In this document: piece after piece, positions 48,352 through 58,300 of the stretch | Numbering within the stretch: the stretch's first letter is position 1 | How the letters are laid out: the number at the start of each line of letters is the position of its first letter | Origin: Bacillus pseudomycoides | Lineage (GTDB): Bacteria; Bacillota; Bacilli; Bacillales; Bacillaceae_G | Direction: 5' to 3' | NCBI RefSeq assembly: GCF_002582035.1 | Contig: NZ_NUQE01000005.1 | Location: 1 to 64,000 of the forward strand | DNA: 64,000 bases | Translations under genes and position numbers: made by a program | Notes under the pieces: model-generated | Seen by the model: the letters and a program-made list of their open reading frames with translations, nothing else | Database searches by the model: none | What the model was told of the DNA's origin: nothing

Positions 48352-49284
48352 ATGACAACTGAAAAAACAACTGAAAATACTTTAAGACAAGCGGATAACC
48401 AAGCGGTGATTGAAGGAGTATTATTAGAAAAACGAATTGAAGAAAAAGAAGTGAATAAGAAGTTAGCAATCACAGGTGAGTTTGATATTGAAGTAGCAGA
48501 AGGTGAAGTTCACACTTTAAAAGTGTTCAGCTATAAATTAAAACAAGATGGAACAGAAAATGGAATTTTTAAAGGATTGAAAACTGTCATGGATGAATAT
48601 AAATCAGTTGCTTCGGAAGGTAAAGAAGAAGCAGATAAAATTCGAATTACAAATGGACAGATTGGTATTAATGATTATTATGGTCAAGATGGGAAATTGA
48701 AGAGCTTCCCACAACTATCAACAAACTTTATTAATCGAGTAAAAGCTGGAGAAGATTTTGAGCCGAAAGCAGAATTTGAGCTTGAGTTGTTTGTAAAAGC
48801 AGTCATTCCAGAAGTTAAAAATGAAGAAGAAACAGGTCGTGCAATCTTACAAGGATTTGTTCCTCTGTATGGTGGGAAGGTAATGCCATTCACGTTTATT
48901 GTTGAAAATGAAGGTGCAGTGGAATATATTCAGGATAATTATGAACCGGGTTCAACAGTAAAAGTTTATGGTGATATTGTTAATAAAGTAGAAATTACGA
49001 AAGTTCTTGAGGAAGTAGGATTTGGTAAACCAAAAGAAAAAATTAATCGTAAAACAGTTCGTGAGTATATAATTACTGGTGGATCAGAACCTTATGATGA
49101 AGAAAATGTAAAATCATATAGTGGTGAAACAATTAAAAAAGCATTAACTGAACGTGAAATTTATTTAGAAGAACTGAAAAATAAGAAAAATGAACCTAAG
49201 AAAGAAGAAAAGAAAAAAGGGTTTGATACAAAGCCAAAAGAAGATAAGAAACCTAAGTTTAATACAAACGATTTACCGTTTTAA
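48352..49284 (+). CDS. SSB-like protein, SPbeta YorF-position
   Basis: A 310-aa protein with an OB-fold-like, beta-rich body (residues ~15-210) and a charged linker ending in FNTNDLPF. An acidic tail finishing DLPF is the protein-recruiting tip of single-stranded DNA-binding proteins, which bring in helicase, primase and RecJ. Gene order (then ATPase, zinc protein, helicase, primase, RecJ, polymerase) equals SPbeta yorF-yorL. It is likely to coat ssDNA at the phage fork. AGAGGAGG precedes it. The OB fold is inferred; the tail is seen. Confidence 0.7.
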   Translation: MTTEKTTENTLRQADNQAVIEGVLLEKRIEEKEVNKKLAITGEFDIEVAEGEVHTLKVFSYKLKQDGTENGIFKGLKTVMDEYKSVASEGKEEADKIRITNGQIGINDYYGQDGKLKSFPQLSTNFINRVKAGEDFEPKAEFELELFVKAVIPEVKNEEETGRAILQGFVPLYGGKVMPFTFIVENEGAVEYIQDNYEPGSTVKVYGDIVNKVEITKVLEEVGFGKPKEKINRKTVREYIITGGSEPYDEENVKSYSGETIKKALTEREIYLEELKNKKNEPKKEEKKKGFDTKPKEDKKPKFNTNDLPF

Positions 49285-49316
49285 TAAATACATAGAATAA
49301 AAGTTGCTTAAAATCC

Positions 49317-49338
49317 GGTTGGAGGTAACACTCCAACC
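49317..49338 (+). other. Intercistronic hairpin with motif
   Basis: GGTTGGAG (49317-49324) and CTCCAACC (49331-49338) form a perfect 8-bp stem with a GTAACA loop, followed by CATAAATAAAATAAAC. No T-run. The right arm could also hide or mimic a Shine-Dalgarno site. Probably an mRNA processing or stability element. Confidence 0.6.
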
Positions 49339-49376
49339 CATAAATAAAATAAACGAATAAAAGGAGACGTGTATAA

Positions 49377-50354
49377 ATGAGTTTCGATATTTTTAATCCA
49401 CAAGTGTCAGTTGTAGCAAAAGGTTTAGAAGGTAAAGTTATCACTGTTTATGGTAGCAATAACTTAGGTAAAACTAAACAAGCAACTCGGATGAAAAAGC
49501 CTTTCTATTTGGGATTTGAAAAGGGAATTCGTGCAATCAGTGGTATCCCATTCTTACCAATTAACAATTGGAGAGACTTTAAAAAAATTAATAAACAATT
49601 AACTGATCCTAAAACATTAGATAAAGCAAAAGAATTATATCAAACAATTATTTTTGATGAAGTATACACAAGTGCTTTATATTGCCAAGACTTTCTATGT
49701 AAGAAACATGGAGTTGAAAGTATCGGTGAAGGTAACAATGGATATGGACTTTGGAAAGAATATGAATCAGAGTTTTGGACAGAGATTGATAAATTGCTTG
49801 GAACTGGATACACATTAGTATTTATTTCACATCAAGAAGAAACTAAAGAAGGCAAAGCTATTCCTAAAGGAGATAAACGTTCAATTAAGCCAATCATTGA
49901 CAACTCGGACATTGTAGTTTACTTAACAAGTAACGGTGTTGATGAAGATAAAAATGTTATTAAGTCATCAGCTTGGTTTGCAGAAACAGATGAATTCTTT
50001 GCTCGATCACGTTTTGATTATATTGATACATATCTTCCTGAATTTACAGCGGAAAATTTAGAAAGCGTTATTGCGACAGCTATTGAGCGACAAGAAGAAG
50101 CGGAAGGTGTTAAAGCTGTATCCTATGAAGAGCAAAATGAAAGATTTAAGTCTGATGCTTTAAATTATGAGGACTTAATGGAACAAATTATCGAATTAGG
50201 GAATCAATTTGATGAGAATGACCAACTAGAAGATTTACAGTACGTGGTTGAAAAACATCTTGGGGCTGGTAAAAAAGTTACTGAATGTAAAAAAGGTCAA
50301 GTGCAAGTAATGGCTGTTATATTAGATGATCTGAAAGAGATGTTAGGTCAATAA
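49377..50354 (+). CDS. Sak4/YorG-like RecA-fold ATPase
   Basis: A 325-aa P-loop protein with Walker A VYGSNNLGKTKQ near residues 23-34 and Walker B IIFDEVYT near 99-106, then VFISHQEETK near 150. This is the pattern of phage Sak4-type single-strand annealing or recombination ATPases, which act with a cognate SSB. The SSB-like gene lies directly upstream. SPbeta YorG has the same place and size. It should support recombination-dependent replication. AAGGAGA precedes it; intact. Confidence 0.8.
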   Translation: MSFDIFNPQVSVVAKGLEGKVITVYGSNNLGKTKQATRMKKPFYLGFEKGIRAISGIPFLPINNWRDFKKINKQLTDPKTLDKAKELYQTIIFDEVYTSALYCQDFLCKKHGVESIGEGNNGYGLWKEYESEFWTEIDKLLGTGYTLVFISHQEETKEGKAIPKGDKRSIKPIIDNSDIVVYLTSNGVDEDKNVIKSSAWFAETDEFFARSRFDYIDTYLPEFTAENLESVIATAIERQEEAEGVKAVSYEEQNERFKSDALNYEDLMEQIIELGNQFDENDQLEDLQYVVEKHLGAGKKVTECKKGQVQVMAVILDDLKEMLGQ

Positions 50355-50371
50355 ATTAAATATATAAATAA

Positions 50372-50408
50372 AAAATAGGGAGTGGATAAAAATCTAACTC
50401 CCTATTTT
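50372..50408 (+). other. 12-bp intercistronic inverted repeat
   Basis: AAAATAGGGAGT (50372-50383) and ACTCCCTATTTT (50397-50408) pair perfectly over 13 bases. The right arm ends in T's, so it may be a partial terminator that lowers expression of the downstream replication genes. Confidence 0.65.
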
Positions 50409-50425
50409 CATAAGAAGGTGAGGAA

Positions 50426-50911
50426 ATGGCTAGGCAAGTTAAATGTCCTAGATGTGGCGAAAAACTAGACAAAGAAGATTCAATTGAACATAAGAAAAAA
50501 TATTACCATGAAGAATGCTTTAATAATTGGCAGCAAGAGTCACAGGATCGAAATGGGTTAATTGAATACATATGCGAACTGTATAAATTAGATATTCCAT
50601 CTGGGTTAATGTTGAAACAAATTAAAGAGTTTCATGAAGAACAGCATTTAAAATACAAAGGAATGGAATTAGCATTACGCTATTTCTTTGAAACGTTAGG
50701 CAATAGACCGCAAGAAGGAACAGGAATAGGGATAATTCCTTATGTATATGAAGATGCAAAGAAACATTACATTGTCAAAATGAAAGTTGAAGAGAGTGTA
50801 AAAAAATTAAGCACAGATGATATAAACACAGAAAAAAGAACAGTAGTTGTACAATCTCCTAAATTTATGTATGAAAACAAAACAAAAGAAATTGATATGA
50901 GTTCTTTGTAG
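50426..50911 (+). CDS. Zinc-finger protein, YorH-position
   Basis: A 161-aa protein. The N-terminus carries a LIM/treble-clef-like zinc site (CPRCGEKL at residues 7-14, then HEECFNNW near 33-40). The rest is helical and unknown. It lies between the Sak4-like ATPase and the replicative helicase and is almost continuous with the latter (15-base gap), so a helicase-loader or clamp-type accessory role is plausible by position alone. Confidence 0.65.
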   Translation: MARQVKCPRCGEKLDKEDSIEHKKKYYHEECFNNWQQESQDRNGLIEYICELYKLDIPSGLMLKQIKEFHEEQHLKYKGMELALRYFFETLGNRPQEGTGIGIIPYVYEDAKKHYIVKMKVEESVKKLSTDDINTEKRTVVVQSPKFMYENKTKEIDMSSL

Positions 50912-50926
50912 CCGAGGTGATGATAA

Positions 50927-52456
50927 ATGAGTTTGGTGTGTAAGCGAAGCATATTTCAAGTATTGGGGAATTTGATGAAAAAACCTTCTCTTTTAGAGGA
51001 TGAAAAATATAAATTCCATAAAGACGATTTCTTTGCAGAAGGAGAGTCCTCTTTTTATGTAATTATTTTTGCAGCAATTAACAATCTTAAAAGTCAAGGA
51101 ATTGAAGAAATTGATCTAATGATGATAGATAACTTTATTAGTAGTTACGATGTGCAGTATAAAGTATTTAATGACAATGATGGATTGGAGTACCTTCAAA
51201 ACGCCTTAGAACAGTCGCATATTAGAAACCTTGATTATAGTTATAATCGTTTAAAAAAATTTAGTTTACTTAGAATGTATAAGAAAAATGGGTTTGATGT
51301 TTCAGAGATTTATGATGAAAGTATTATTAGTCCTAAAGAATCGGAGGAAATGGTTGCTAAATTTGAAGAGTTGACAATTGACAACATCATAGAGCATTTT
51401 GATAAAAAGCTACTTGAAATTGCCAATATGTTTTCAAATAATCATGAGACAAAGACTATTCATGCTTCCTCAAATGCGAAAGAGCTGTTGAAGAAATATA
51501 AGCAAACTCCTGACTATGGAATCTCAATGATTGGAGATATACAAAATACAATATTTAGGGGAGCAAAATTGAAAAGTCTAGGATTAAGATCAGCTCCTTC
51601 AAACTTAGGTAAAACACGATTGGCATTGGCTGAAGCAACAGACATGGCAATTGATGAAATTTATGACTTGAAAAAAGAAGAATGGGTATGGAATAACAAT
51701 GGTGAGAATGTCCTGTTTATCAGTACAGAAATAGAAGGAGATGCCCTTCAAAGTACAATTTTAGCTTATATTTCTGGAGTTCCAGAAAGAAAAATTAAAG
51801 ATGGTGCAACAGATGAAGAGGAAGATAAACGATTAGAAAAGGCAGTTGAAATTTTAGAAAGAAGTAACTTTTGGATTGAATACATACCAGATTTTGATAC
51901 TCAGTTAATAGAAAATAAAATCAAGCAGCATATTATTGATAATCAGGCACAGTATATATATTTTGATTACTTACATATTTCAATGAGCATCTTGGAGGAA
52001 ATTGCAAATTCTTCTAAGGGAATGAAATTACGTGAAGACATGGTGTTATTTATGTTCATGAACCGCTTAGACCAAATGCGAAAAAGATACAATGTATACA
52101 TACAAACAGCAACACAGGTTAATGGAGAATGGAAGAACATCGAGAATGCTGATAGTACGGTATTAAGGGGATCAAAAGCAATTGCGGATAAAGCAACAAA
52201 AGGAATTATTGCACTGTCTCCTACTCAAAAAGACTTGGAAGCGATTGAGCCAATAATGAGAAATGGCTTTTACAAAGAGCCTAATATCGTTTATCACATA
52301 TATAAGAATCGTGAAACAGAATACAAAGATTGCAAGCTTTGGCTGTATGTAGATTTCGATACAATGAGACAAGAGGAGTTGTTTTTAACAAAAAATAATT
52401 ATGAGCCGATTCCTATTAAACCAACAGAAATTAGAACAAAGAAACTTGATGTTTAA
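50927..52456 (+). CDS. yorI: DnaB-type replicative helicase
   Basis: A 509-aa RecA-fold helicase. An N-terminal helical domain (residues ~1-130) resembles the DnaB N-terminal region. The ATPase core has P-loop SAPSNLGKTRLAL near 222-234 (a variant where GxxxxGK is APSNLGK), Walker B IYFDYLHISM near 344-353 and a C-terminal arginine-rich part (VLRGSKAIADKATKG). It should form a hexamer that unwinds the phage fork with the primase encoded next (11-base gap). Length and order match SPbeta YorI. AGGTGATGA precedes the start. Confidence 0.84.
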   Translation: MSLVCKRSIFQVLGNLMKKPSLLEDEKYKFHKDDFFAEGESSFYVIIFAAINNLKSQGIEEIDLMMIDNFISSYDVQYKVFNDNDGLEYLQNALEQSHIRNLDYSYNRLKKFSLLRMYKKNGFDVSEIYDESIISPKESEEMVAKFEELTIDNIIEHFDKKLLEIANMFSNNHETKTIHASSNAKELLKKYKQTPDYGISMIGDIQNTIFRGAKLKSLGLRSAPSNLGKTRLALAEATDMAIDEIYDLKKEEWVWNNNGENVLFISTEIEGDALQSTILAYISGVPERKIKDGATDEEEDKRLEKAVEILERSNFWIEYIPDFDTQLIENKIKQHIIDNQAQYIYFDYLHISMSILEEIANSSKGMKLREDMVLFMFMNRLDQMRKRYNVYIQTATQVNGEWKNIENADSTVLRGSKAIADKATKGIIALSPTQKDLEAIEPIMRNGFYKEPNIVYHIYKNRETEYKDCKLWLYVDFDTMRQEELFLTKNNYEPIPIKPTEIRTKKLDV

Positions 52457-52467
52457 GGGGTGCTAAT

Positions 52468-53577
52468 ATGGCACTTGATAAGGACAGAATCAAAGAAGAA
52501 CTTACACCATCTGATATAAAATTAATTCTTAAGGATTTAGGTAGTAAAGAATCTAAGAAAGATATGAATGACAATCTTATTTTTTCAACAATATGCCATC
52601 ATGGAAGTAGTCAAAAGCTTTACTACTATCATGAAACAAAAATGTTTCATTGTTACACAGAGTGTTCATGTTCATTTGATGTTTATTCCTTGGTAGTTAA
52701 ATCAAAAGGATTGACCTTCCCTCAAGCAGTTCAATATGTGGCTGGTTTAACAGGGAAGCATTATACAAGAGATAGTAAAATTACGCACGAAGAACACAAT
52801 CTTATAGATGACTGGGACTGGTTAAATAAGTTCAAAAAGAAAGAAAAGATCAATACAGAATTACCTCTATATGATGAAAAGGTTTTGGATGTAATGCTGA
52901 AATTACCTCATGAGACATGGATTGATGACAATATCAGTGTAGAAACAATGAAAGAATTTGAAATTGGCTATTACATAAGAGAAGAAAAAATCTCTATTGT
53001 TCATAGAGATATTAATTCAAGATTCATAGGATTACGTGGAAGGGCATTAAAGCAAGAAGATATAGAAAACGGAAAGAAATATATGCCTATGATGATTGGA
53101 AATAAACTATATAATCATATGACTATGATGAATCTTTATGGGTTACATAAAACTAAATATGCAGTACAAAAATTGAAAAAAATAATGTTTTTTGAGGGAG
53201 AAAAAAGTGTTCTGAAATGCCAAGATTTCTATGGAGATTTTAATTTTACATGTGCAGTTTGCTCAAGTAATGTATCAAATTTTCATAGAGATATAGCATT
53301 GAGTTTAGGTGTAGAAGAGGTATTCATTGCTTTTGATAAATTTAGAGCAAAAAAAGAGGATGAAAGCGAAGAGATATATCAAGAGAAGGTACTTGAATAT
53401 CAAGAGAGGCTAATAAAATTTGCACATAAATTCACTCCATATTGTCGAGTTTATGTGCTTTGGGATGATCAAAACCTTTTAGACTTCAAAGAGTCTCCGG
53501 CAGATAAAGGGAAGGAAGTATTAGAGAAGTTAATGCAAAACAAGTATGAAATAACTACCGTACATGAGGTGATATAG
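52468..53577 (+). CDS. yorJ: DnaG-type primase
   Basis: A 369-aa primase. The CHC2-type zinc domain is at residues ~34-70 (ICHHGSSQKLYYY, then MFHCYTEC). The TOPRIM domain starts near 240 (IMFFEGEKSVLKC) and has an acidic motif near 288 (VFIAFDKF), the metal site for RNA primer synthesis. It lacks the long DnaG C-terminal helicase-binding region, as phage primases often do. It overlaps the next gene by one base. Matches SPbeta YorJ in place and size. Confidence 0.83.
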   Translation: MALDKDRIKEELTPSDIKLILKDLGSKESKKDMNDNLIFSTICHHGSSQKLYYYHETKMFHCYTECSCSFDVYSLVVKSKGLTFPQAVQYVAGLTGKHYTRDSKITHEEHNLIDDWDWLNKFKKKEKINTELPLYDEKVLDVMLKLPHETWIDDNISVETMKEFEIGYYIREEKISIVHRDINSRFIGLRGRALKQEDIENGKKYMPMMIGNKLYNHMTMMNLYGLHKTKYAVQKLKKIMFFEGEKSVLKCQDFYGDFNFTCAVCSSNVSNFHRDIALSLGVEEVFIAFDKFRAKKEDESEEIYQEKVLEYQERLIKFAHKFTPYCRVYVLWDDQNLLDFKESPADKGKEVLEKLMQNKYEITTVHEVI

Positions 53578-55284
53578 TGAAATATGAGTTAATTGGTAAA
53601 AATGATTATTTAAGCCCTATTGAAACAGTATTGAAAAATAGAGGAATTTCTAATAAGGAATTCTTTCTGAATTTATCTGTGAAAAATGTTATTCATCATT
53701 CAAAATTGCATAATATTAACAGAGCAGTAGATTGCTTATTGCGCCATGTAGAAGGAGGTGGAGAGCTGTTTGTTCAAGTAGACAGCGATCCCTGATGGCT
53801 ACACTTCAAGCGCTATGCTGATTCATTATTTAAAAAAGGTTTTTCCTACAATTAAAATTCAGTGGAGATTGCAAGAAGGAAAGCAGCATGGAGTTATTGT
53901 TGATACTGTTCCTGAAGACATTAGTTTGGTTATTTTACCAGATAGCGGCTCTAATCAGTATGAAGAACATAAGCAATTAAAAAAACGTGGTATTGATGTA
54001 ATTGTATTAGATCATCATGAATGTGATAAAGAGTCTGAAGATGCTATTGTAGTTAATAATCAGTTATCACCTGAATATGAAAACAAAACTTTCACTGGAG
54101 CAGGTATAGTTTTGAAATTCCTAAAAGCCCTTGATGAAAAGTTAGGTGTTAACTATGCCAATTATTATATGGATTTAGCAGCAATAGGGAACATTTCAGA
54201 TTTAGCAGACCAAAGACAATCAGAAACACGCTATTATATTTACGAGGGCTTAAAGAACATTAAAAATTCGTTTCTTAAAGCATTATTAGAAAAACAAGCT
54301 TATTCCATGAAAAATGAAGTGGCACCTACAGGAATTTCTTTTTATATCACACCATTAATTAATGCTTGTGTACGAGTTGGATCAATGGAAGAAAAAGAGA
54401 ACATGTTCAAGGCATTCTTAGAAGAAAATGAGTTAATTTATAATACAAGAAAGAAAGAATCAGAACGACTTGAAACAGCAATGGCAAGGATATTGACTAA
54501 TTTGAAAAGTAAGCAGAATAGAATAAGAGACAAAGGAGTAGCAGCTATTGAGGAAAGAGTTAAAGATAAAAACTTACTGGACAACAAGATTCTAATTGTA
54601 AATACTACTGACATATTAGATAAAAACCTAAGTGGATTAGTAGCTAATCAGCTCTGTAAACTGTATAAAAGACCTGTCTTACTGTTAAGACAGAAGGATG
54701 ATACAAATGTCTTTGGAGGATCAGCAAGGGGTTATGAAAAAGGAGCAATCAAAGATTTAAAGCAGTTTTTAAATGATACTGAGAAATTTATTTATTGTGA
54801 AGGTCATGGCAATGCTTTTGGAGTAGAAATTGAGGGTGAAAAATTAATAGAAGTAAATGAATTAATTAATGATAAGTTGAAAGATATTGAAATTGATATG
54901 GATGTACATGAAGTTGATTTTGTTATTCCGGCTAAACAGCTAAAAGAGAGTTTCATTAAAGAATTGTATGGCTACAGAAACATATGGGGGCAAAAAGTAG
55001 AAGAGCCATTATTAGCAATTAAAGAAGTCAGTGTAAACAAAGAAGATATGCAACTGATTGGTAAAAATAAGAACACAATTAAATTTACATATAGAGGGAT
55101 TGAATTTGTTAAGTTTTTCAGCAATGAAGATACATACAATGATATTATAAGCAAAGGTGAGAATTTGGTATTTGATGTAGTTGGGAAAGCTAGTATGAAT
55201 ATATATGAAGGTAAAGAGACTGCTCAAATTGCAATTGAGGATTTTGAAGTAGTGAAGGTGAAGAAAAAAGAATTTATTTTTTAA
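53577..55284 (+). CDS. yorK: RecJ-like exonuclease needing a +1 frameshift
   Basis: Two frames encode one RecJ/DHH-family 5'-3' single-strand exonuclease of 568 aa. GTG 53577 gives 72 residues to VQVDSDP, then TGA at 53793. Skipping T 53793 restores DGYTSSAMLIHYLKK, so CCC TGA interrupts catalytic motif I (DSD-PDG). The +1 frame carries the other motifs: VLDHHECD, AAIGNISDLADQR, GSARGYEKGAIKD and the DHHA1 GHGNAFGVEI. The total length agrees with SPbeta YorK (about 576 aa as I recall). Without the shift the long part would start near 53815 without motif I and be inactive. A one-base insertion or sequence error is the alternative. Confidence 0.8.
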
Positions 55285-55294
55285 CAAATTATGG

Positions 55295-55323
55295 TTTACA
55301 TAAATAAAATAATGATTTATAAT
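55295..55323 (+). promoter_or_regulatory. Promoter with operator, before the polymerase gene
   Basis: TTTACA (55295-55300), 17 bp, TATAAT (55318-55323); operator 55300-55320 in the spacer. It gives the polymerase gene its own repressible start. Confidence 0.82.
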
Positions 55324-55354
55324 TACAATTAATCAAAGAAAGGGGTGATACCCA

Positions 55355-58300
55355 TTGTGTCTTATTGGTTGTCATAATCACACAGATAGAGGCAGTAACA
55401 TACGCTTATTAGATACAACAAATACTGTATCTTCTTTACTTGAAACAGCTGTAAATTTAGGATACAAAGGATTAGCAATAACTGATCATGAAAGTTTGTC
55501 TTCTCACCTAAATGCAATTCGAGAAGTAAGAAAAATGAAAGATAAAATGAAAATGTCAGAAGACTTTAAGCTCATATTAGGGAATGAAATTTATCTTGTT
55601 GATAGCTTGGAATCAGTAAAAGACAATTATAAATCTGGTGTTACAAAGTTTCCTCATTTTCTTCTTTTAGCAAAAGATGAAATAGGTCATGAACAGCTAA
55701 GAATATTGTCTAGTAAGGCATGGGGAAGTTCGTTTTACACAGGAACAATGGAGCGTGTCCCTACAACTAAAGAAGATTTGAAAGAAGTTGTAGAAAAGAA
55801 TCCGGGTCATTTAATTGCCTCTAGTGCATGTTTGGGGTCTGAAGTAAATATTGAACTATTAGCAATAAAGGAATGTGAAGAACAAGGAGATAGTGAAGGA
55901 ATTGTCTATCATAGGAATAAGTTAAATGAGTTTATTCTATGGTGTATTGATGTCTTTGGTAAAAGCAATTTCTTTATTGAATTACAACCAGCATTATCAG
56001 AAGAACAAATCTACTGTAATCATAAATTGATTGACATTGCAGATCATTATGGACTAAAAAGAATAGTTACTACTGATACACATTTCCTTCGACCAGAAGA
56101 CAGACAAATACATAAGGCGTTTTTAAATTCAAAAGATGGAGATAGAGAAGTTGATGATTTTTATGAAGCTTGTTTTCTCCATACTGAAGATGAAATTTAT
56201 AAAAGAATGGTTGGAATAGATAAAGAGATAATTGCTGATGCTCTGAAGAATACACTTTTAATTGGGGAAATGATTTCTGATTACACAATAGAGCATGAAC
56301 CAATTATACCTAAAATGGAATTGCCTAACTTTGAATTAAAACATTTATTTAAGCCAGCATATGAACAATACGAATACATCTCAAAAATTGCACATTCTGA
56401 AGATGAGCAAGACAGATATTTACTTAAATTATTGGAAGATGGTTTTTTAGAGAAGTTGCATAAGCCAGAGCTTTCTAAAGAAGAATTCCATGAGATTTTA
56501 AGTCGTCTAAATGATGAGCTTGGAGAACTTTGGGAGATAAGTATTTCTCTAAATCAAACAATGCCATCTTATTACATATCAGTAAGAGAGATCATTAATT
56601 TAATTTGGGATGATGAATGTGGAGGCAATAGTTTAGTTGGAGCTGCAAGGGGTAGCGCAGCAGGGTTTCTAATTGATTATCTTTTAGATATTACACAGAT
56701 TAATCCACTTCCTTATAAGCTTCCTCATTGGCGGCACATTCATAAATCCCGTCCCGACCTACCTGACGTTGATATTGACACAGAAGGAGCTAAACGTGAA
56801 CAAATTCTTCGTGCTTTGAAAAATAAGTTTGGTGAGCATCGTGTGTTACAAATAGCAACGTTCGGTACAGAAGGAAGCAAGAGTGCTTTGCAAACAGCAT
56901 GCAGAGGGTTAGGAATTGACAACGATATTGCTCAATTTCTAAGTGGAATGATACCTTTTGAACGTGGTTCTAACTGGTCGCTATCGGATTGCTTATTTGG
57001 AAATGAAGAGAAGGAACGTAAGCCAATTAAAGAATTTATCCGTGAGATAGAACAGTATCCAAATTTAAAGGAAACAGCATTGAAAATTGAAGGATTGGTA
57101 AATAAAAGATCATCTCATGCAGCAGGGATTGTGCTATTCAATGAGCATTATAATAAATCTAGTGCAATGATGAAAACTCCTAAAGGCGTAGCAATTACTC
57201 AGTTTGACATGGGTGATGTTGAAGCAATGGGAAATGTAAAAATGGATTTATTAACAATCGAAGCTCTAGACAAGATACGAGTTACACTTGATCAGTTGCT
57301 TGAAAATAATGAAATAGAATGGCAAGGAAGCTTAAAAGCAACTTATAACAAATATCTTCATCCAGATGTTATTGAATATGAGGATAAGAATCTATGGGAC
57401 ATGGTAGGGCAAGGAGAAATAATGGATTTATTCCAATTCTCAACAGAAGTTGGTCACGGTGCCGCAGTAAAAGTTAAACCACAAAACTTACTTGAAGCAG
57501 CAGTAACCAATTCTCTAATGAGATTGATGGCTGAAGGAGAAGAACAGCCAGTTGATACATATGTAAGGTACAAAAATGATATTAATCTTTGGTATCAGGA
57601 AATGAAAGAACATGGATTAACTGATGATGAAATAGCTGTAATGGAGCGACATCTAAAAGACATTTACGGAGTGGCAGACACGCAAGAGGTTGTAATGCAA
57701 ATGGTTATGGATAAAAACATATCCAATTTTGACATTAAAGAATCTAACTTTTTAAGAAAAGGGATAGCTAAAAAGAAAGCAAATGTACTTAAAGAAGTTC
57801 AGGATTTGTTCTTTAAAAAGGGGAGAGAAGCTGGAACTAGTGAAAACTTACTGAAATATGTGTGGAATGTGCAGATTAAACGACAATTGGGCTACAGTTT
57901 CTCACTTTTACATACGTTAGCTTACTCAGTAATTGCGCTTCAAGAACTCAATTTAAACTATCGTTACAATCCTCTTTATTGGAATACGGCTTGTTTAACC
58001 GTAAACAGTGGAGGAATTGAAGATGAAGAAAACAGTTCCGATGAAGAAGATAAGGATAAGAAAAAACGTAGCACCAACTATGGAAAAGTTGCTTCTGCAA
58101 TAGGAACAATTCGTCAAAGAGGTATTAAGATTGATCTTCCAGACATCAATAAAGCTGGGTTTGGATTTACGCCTGACATTAAAAATAACTCAATCATCTT
58201 TGGAACGAAAGGCATGAATGGAATTGGAGATGATGTGGTTCATTTGATTATCGAGAATAGACCTTACAGTTCATTCAATGACTTCATTGAAAGAATGTTT

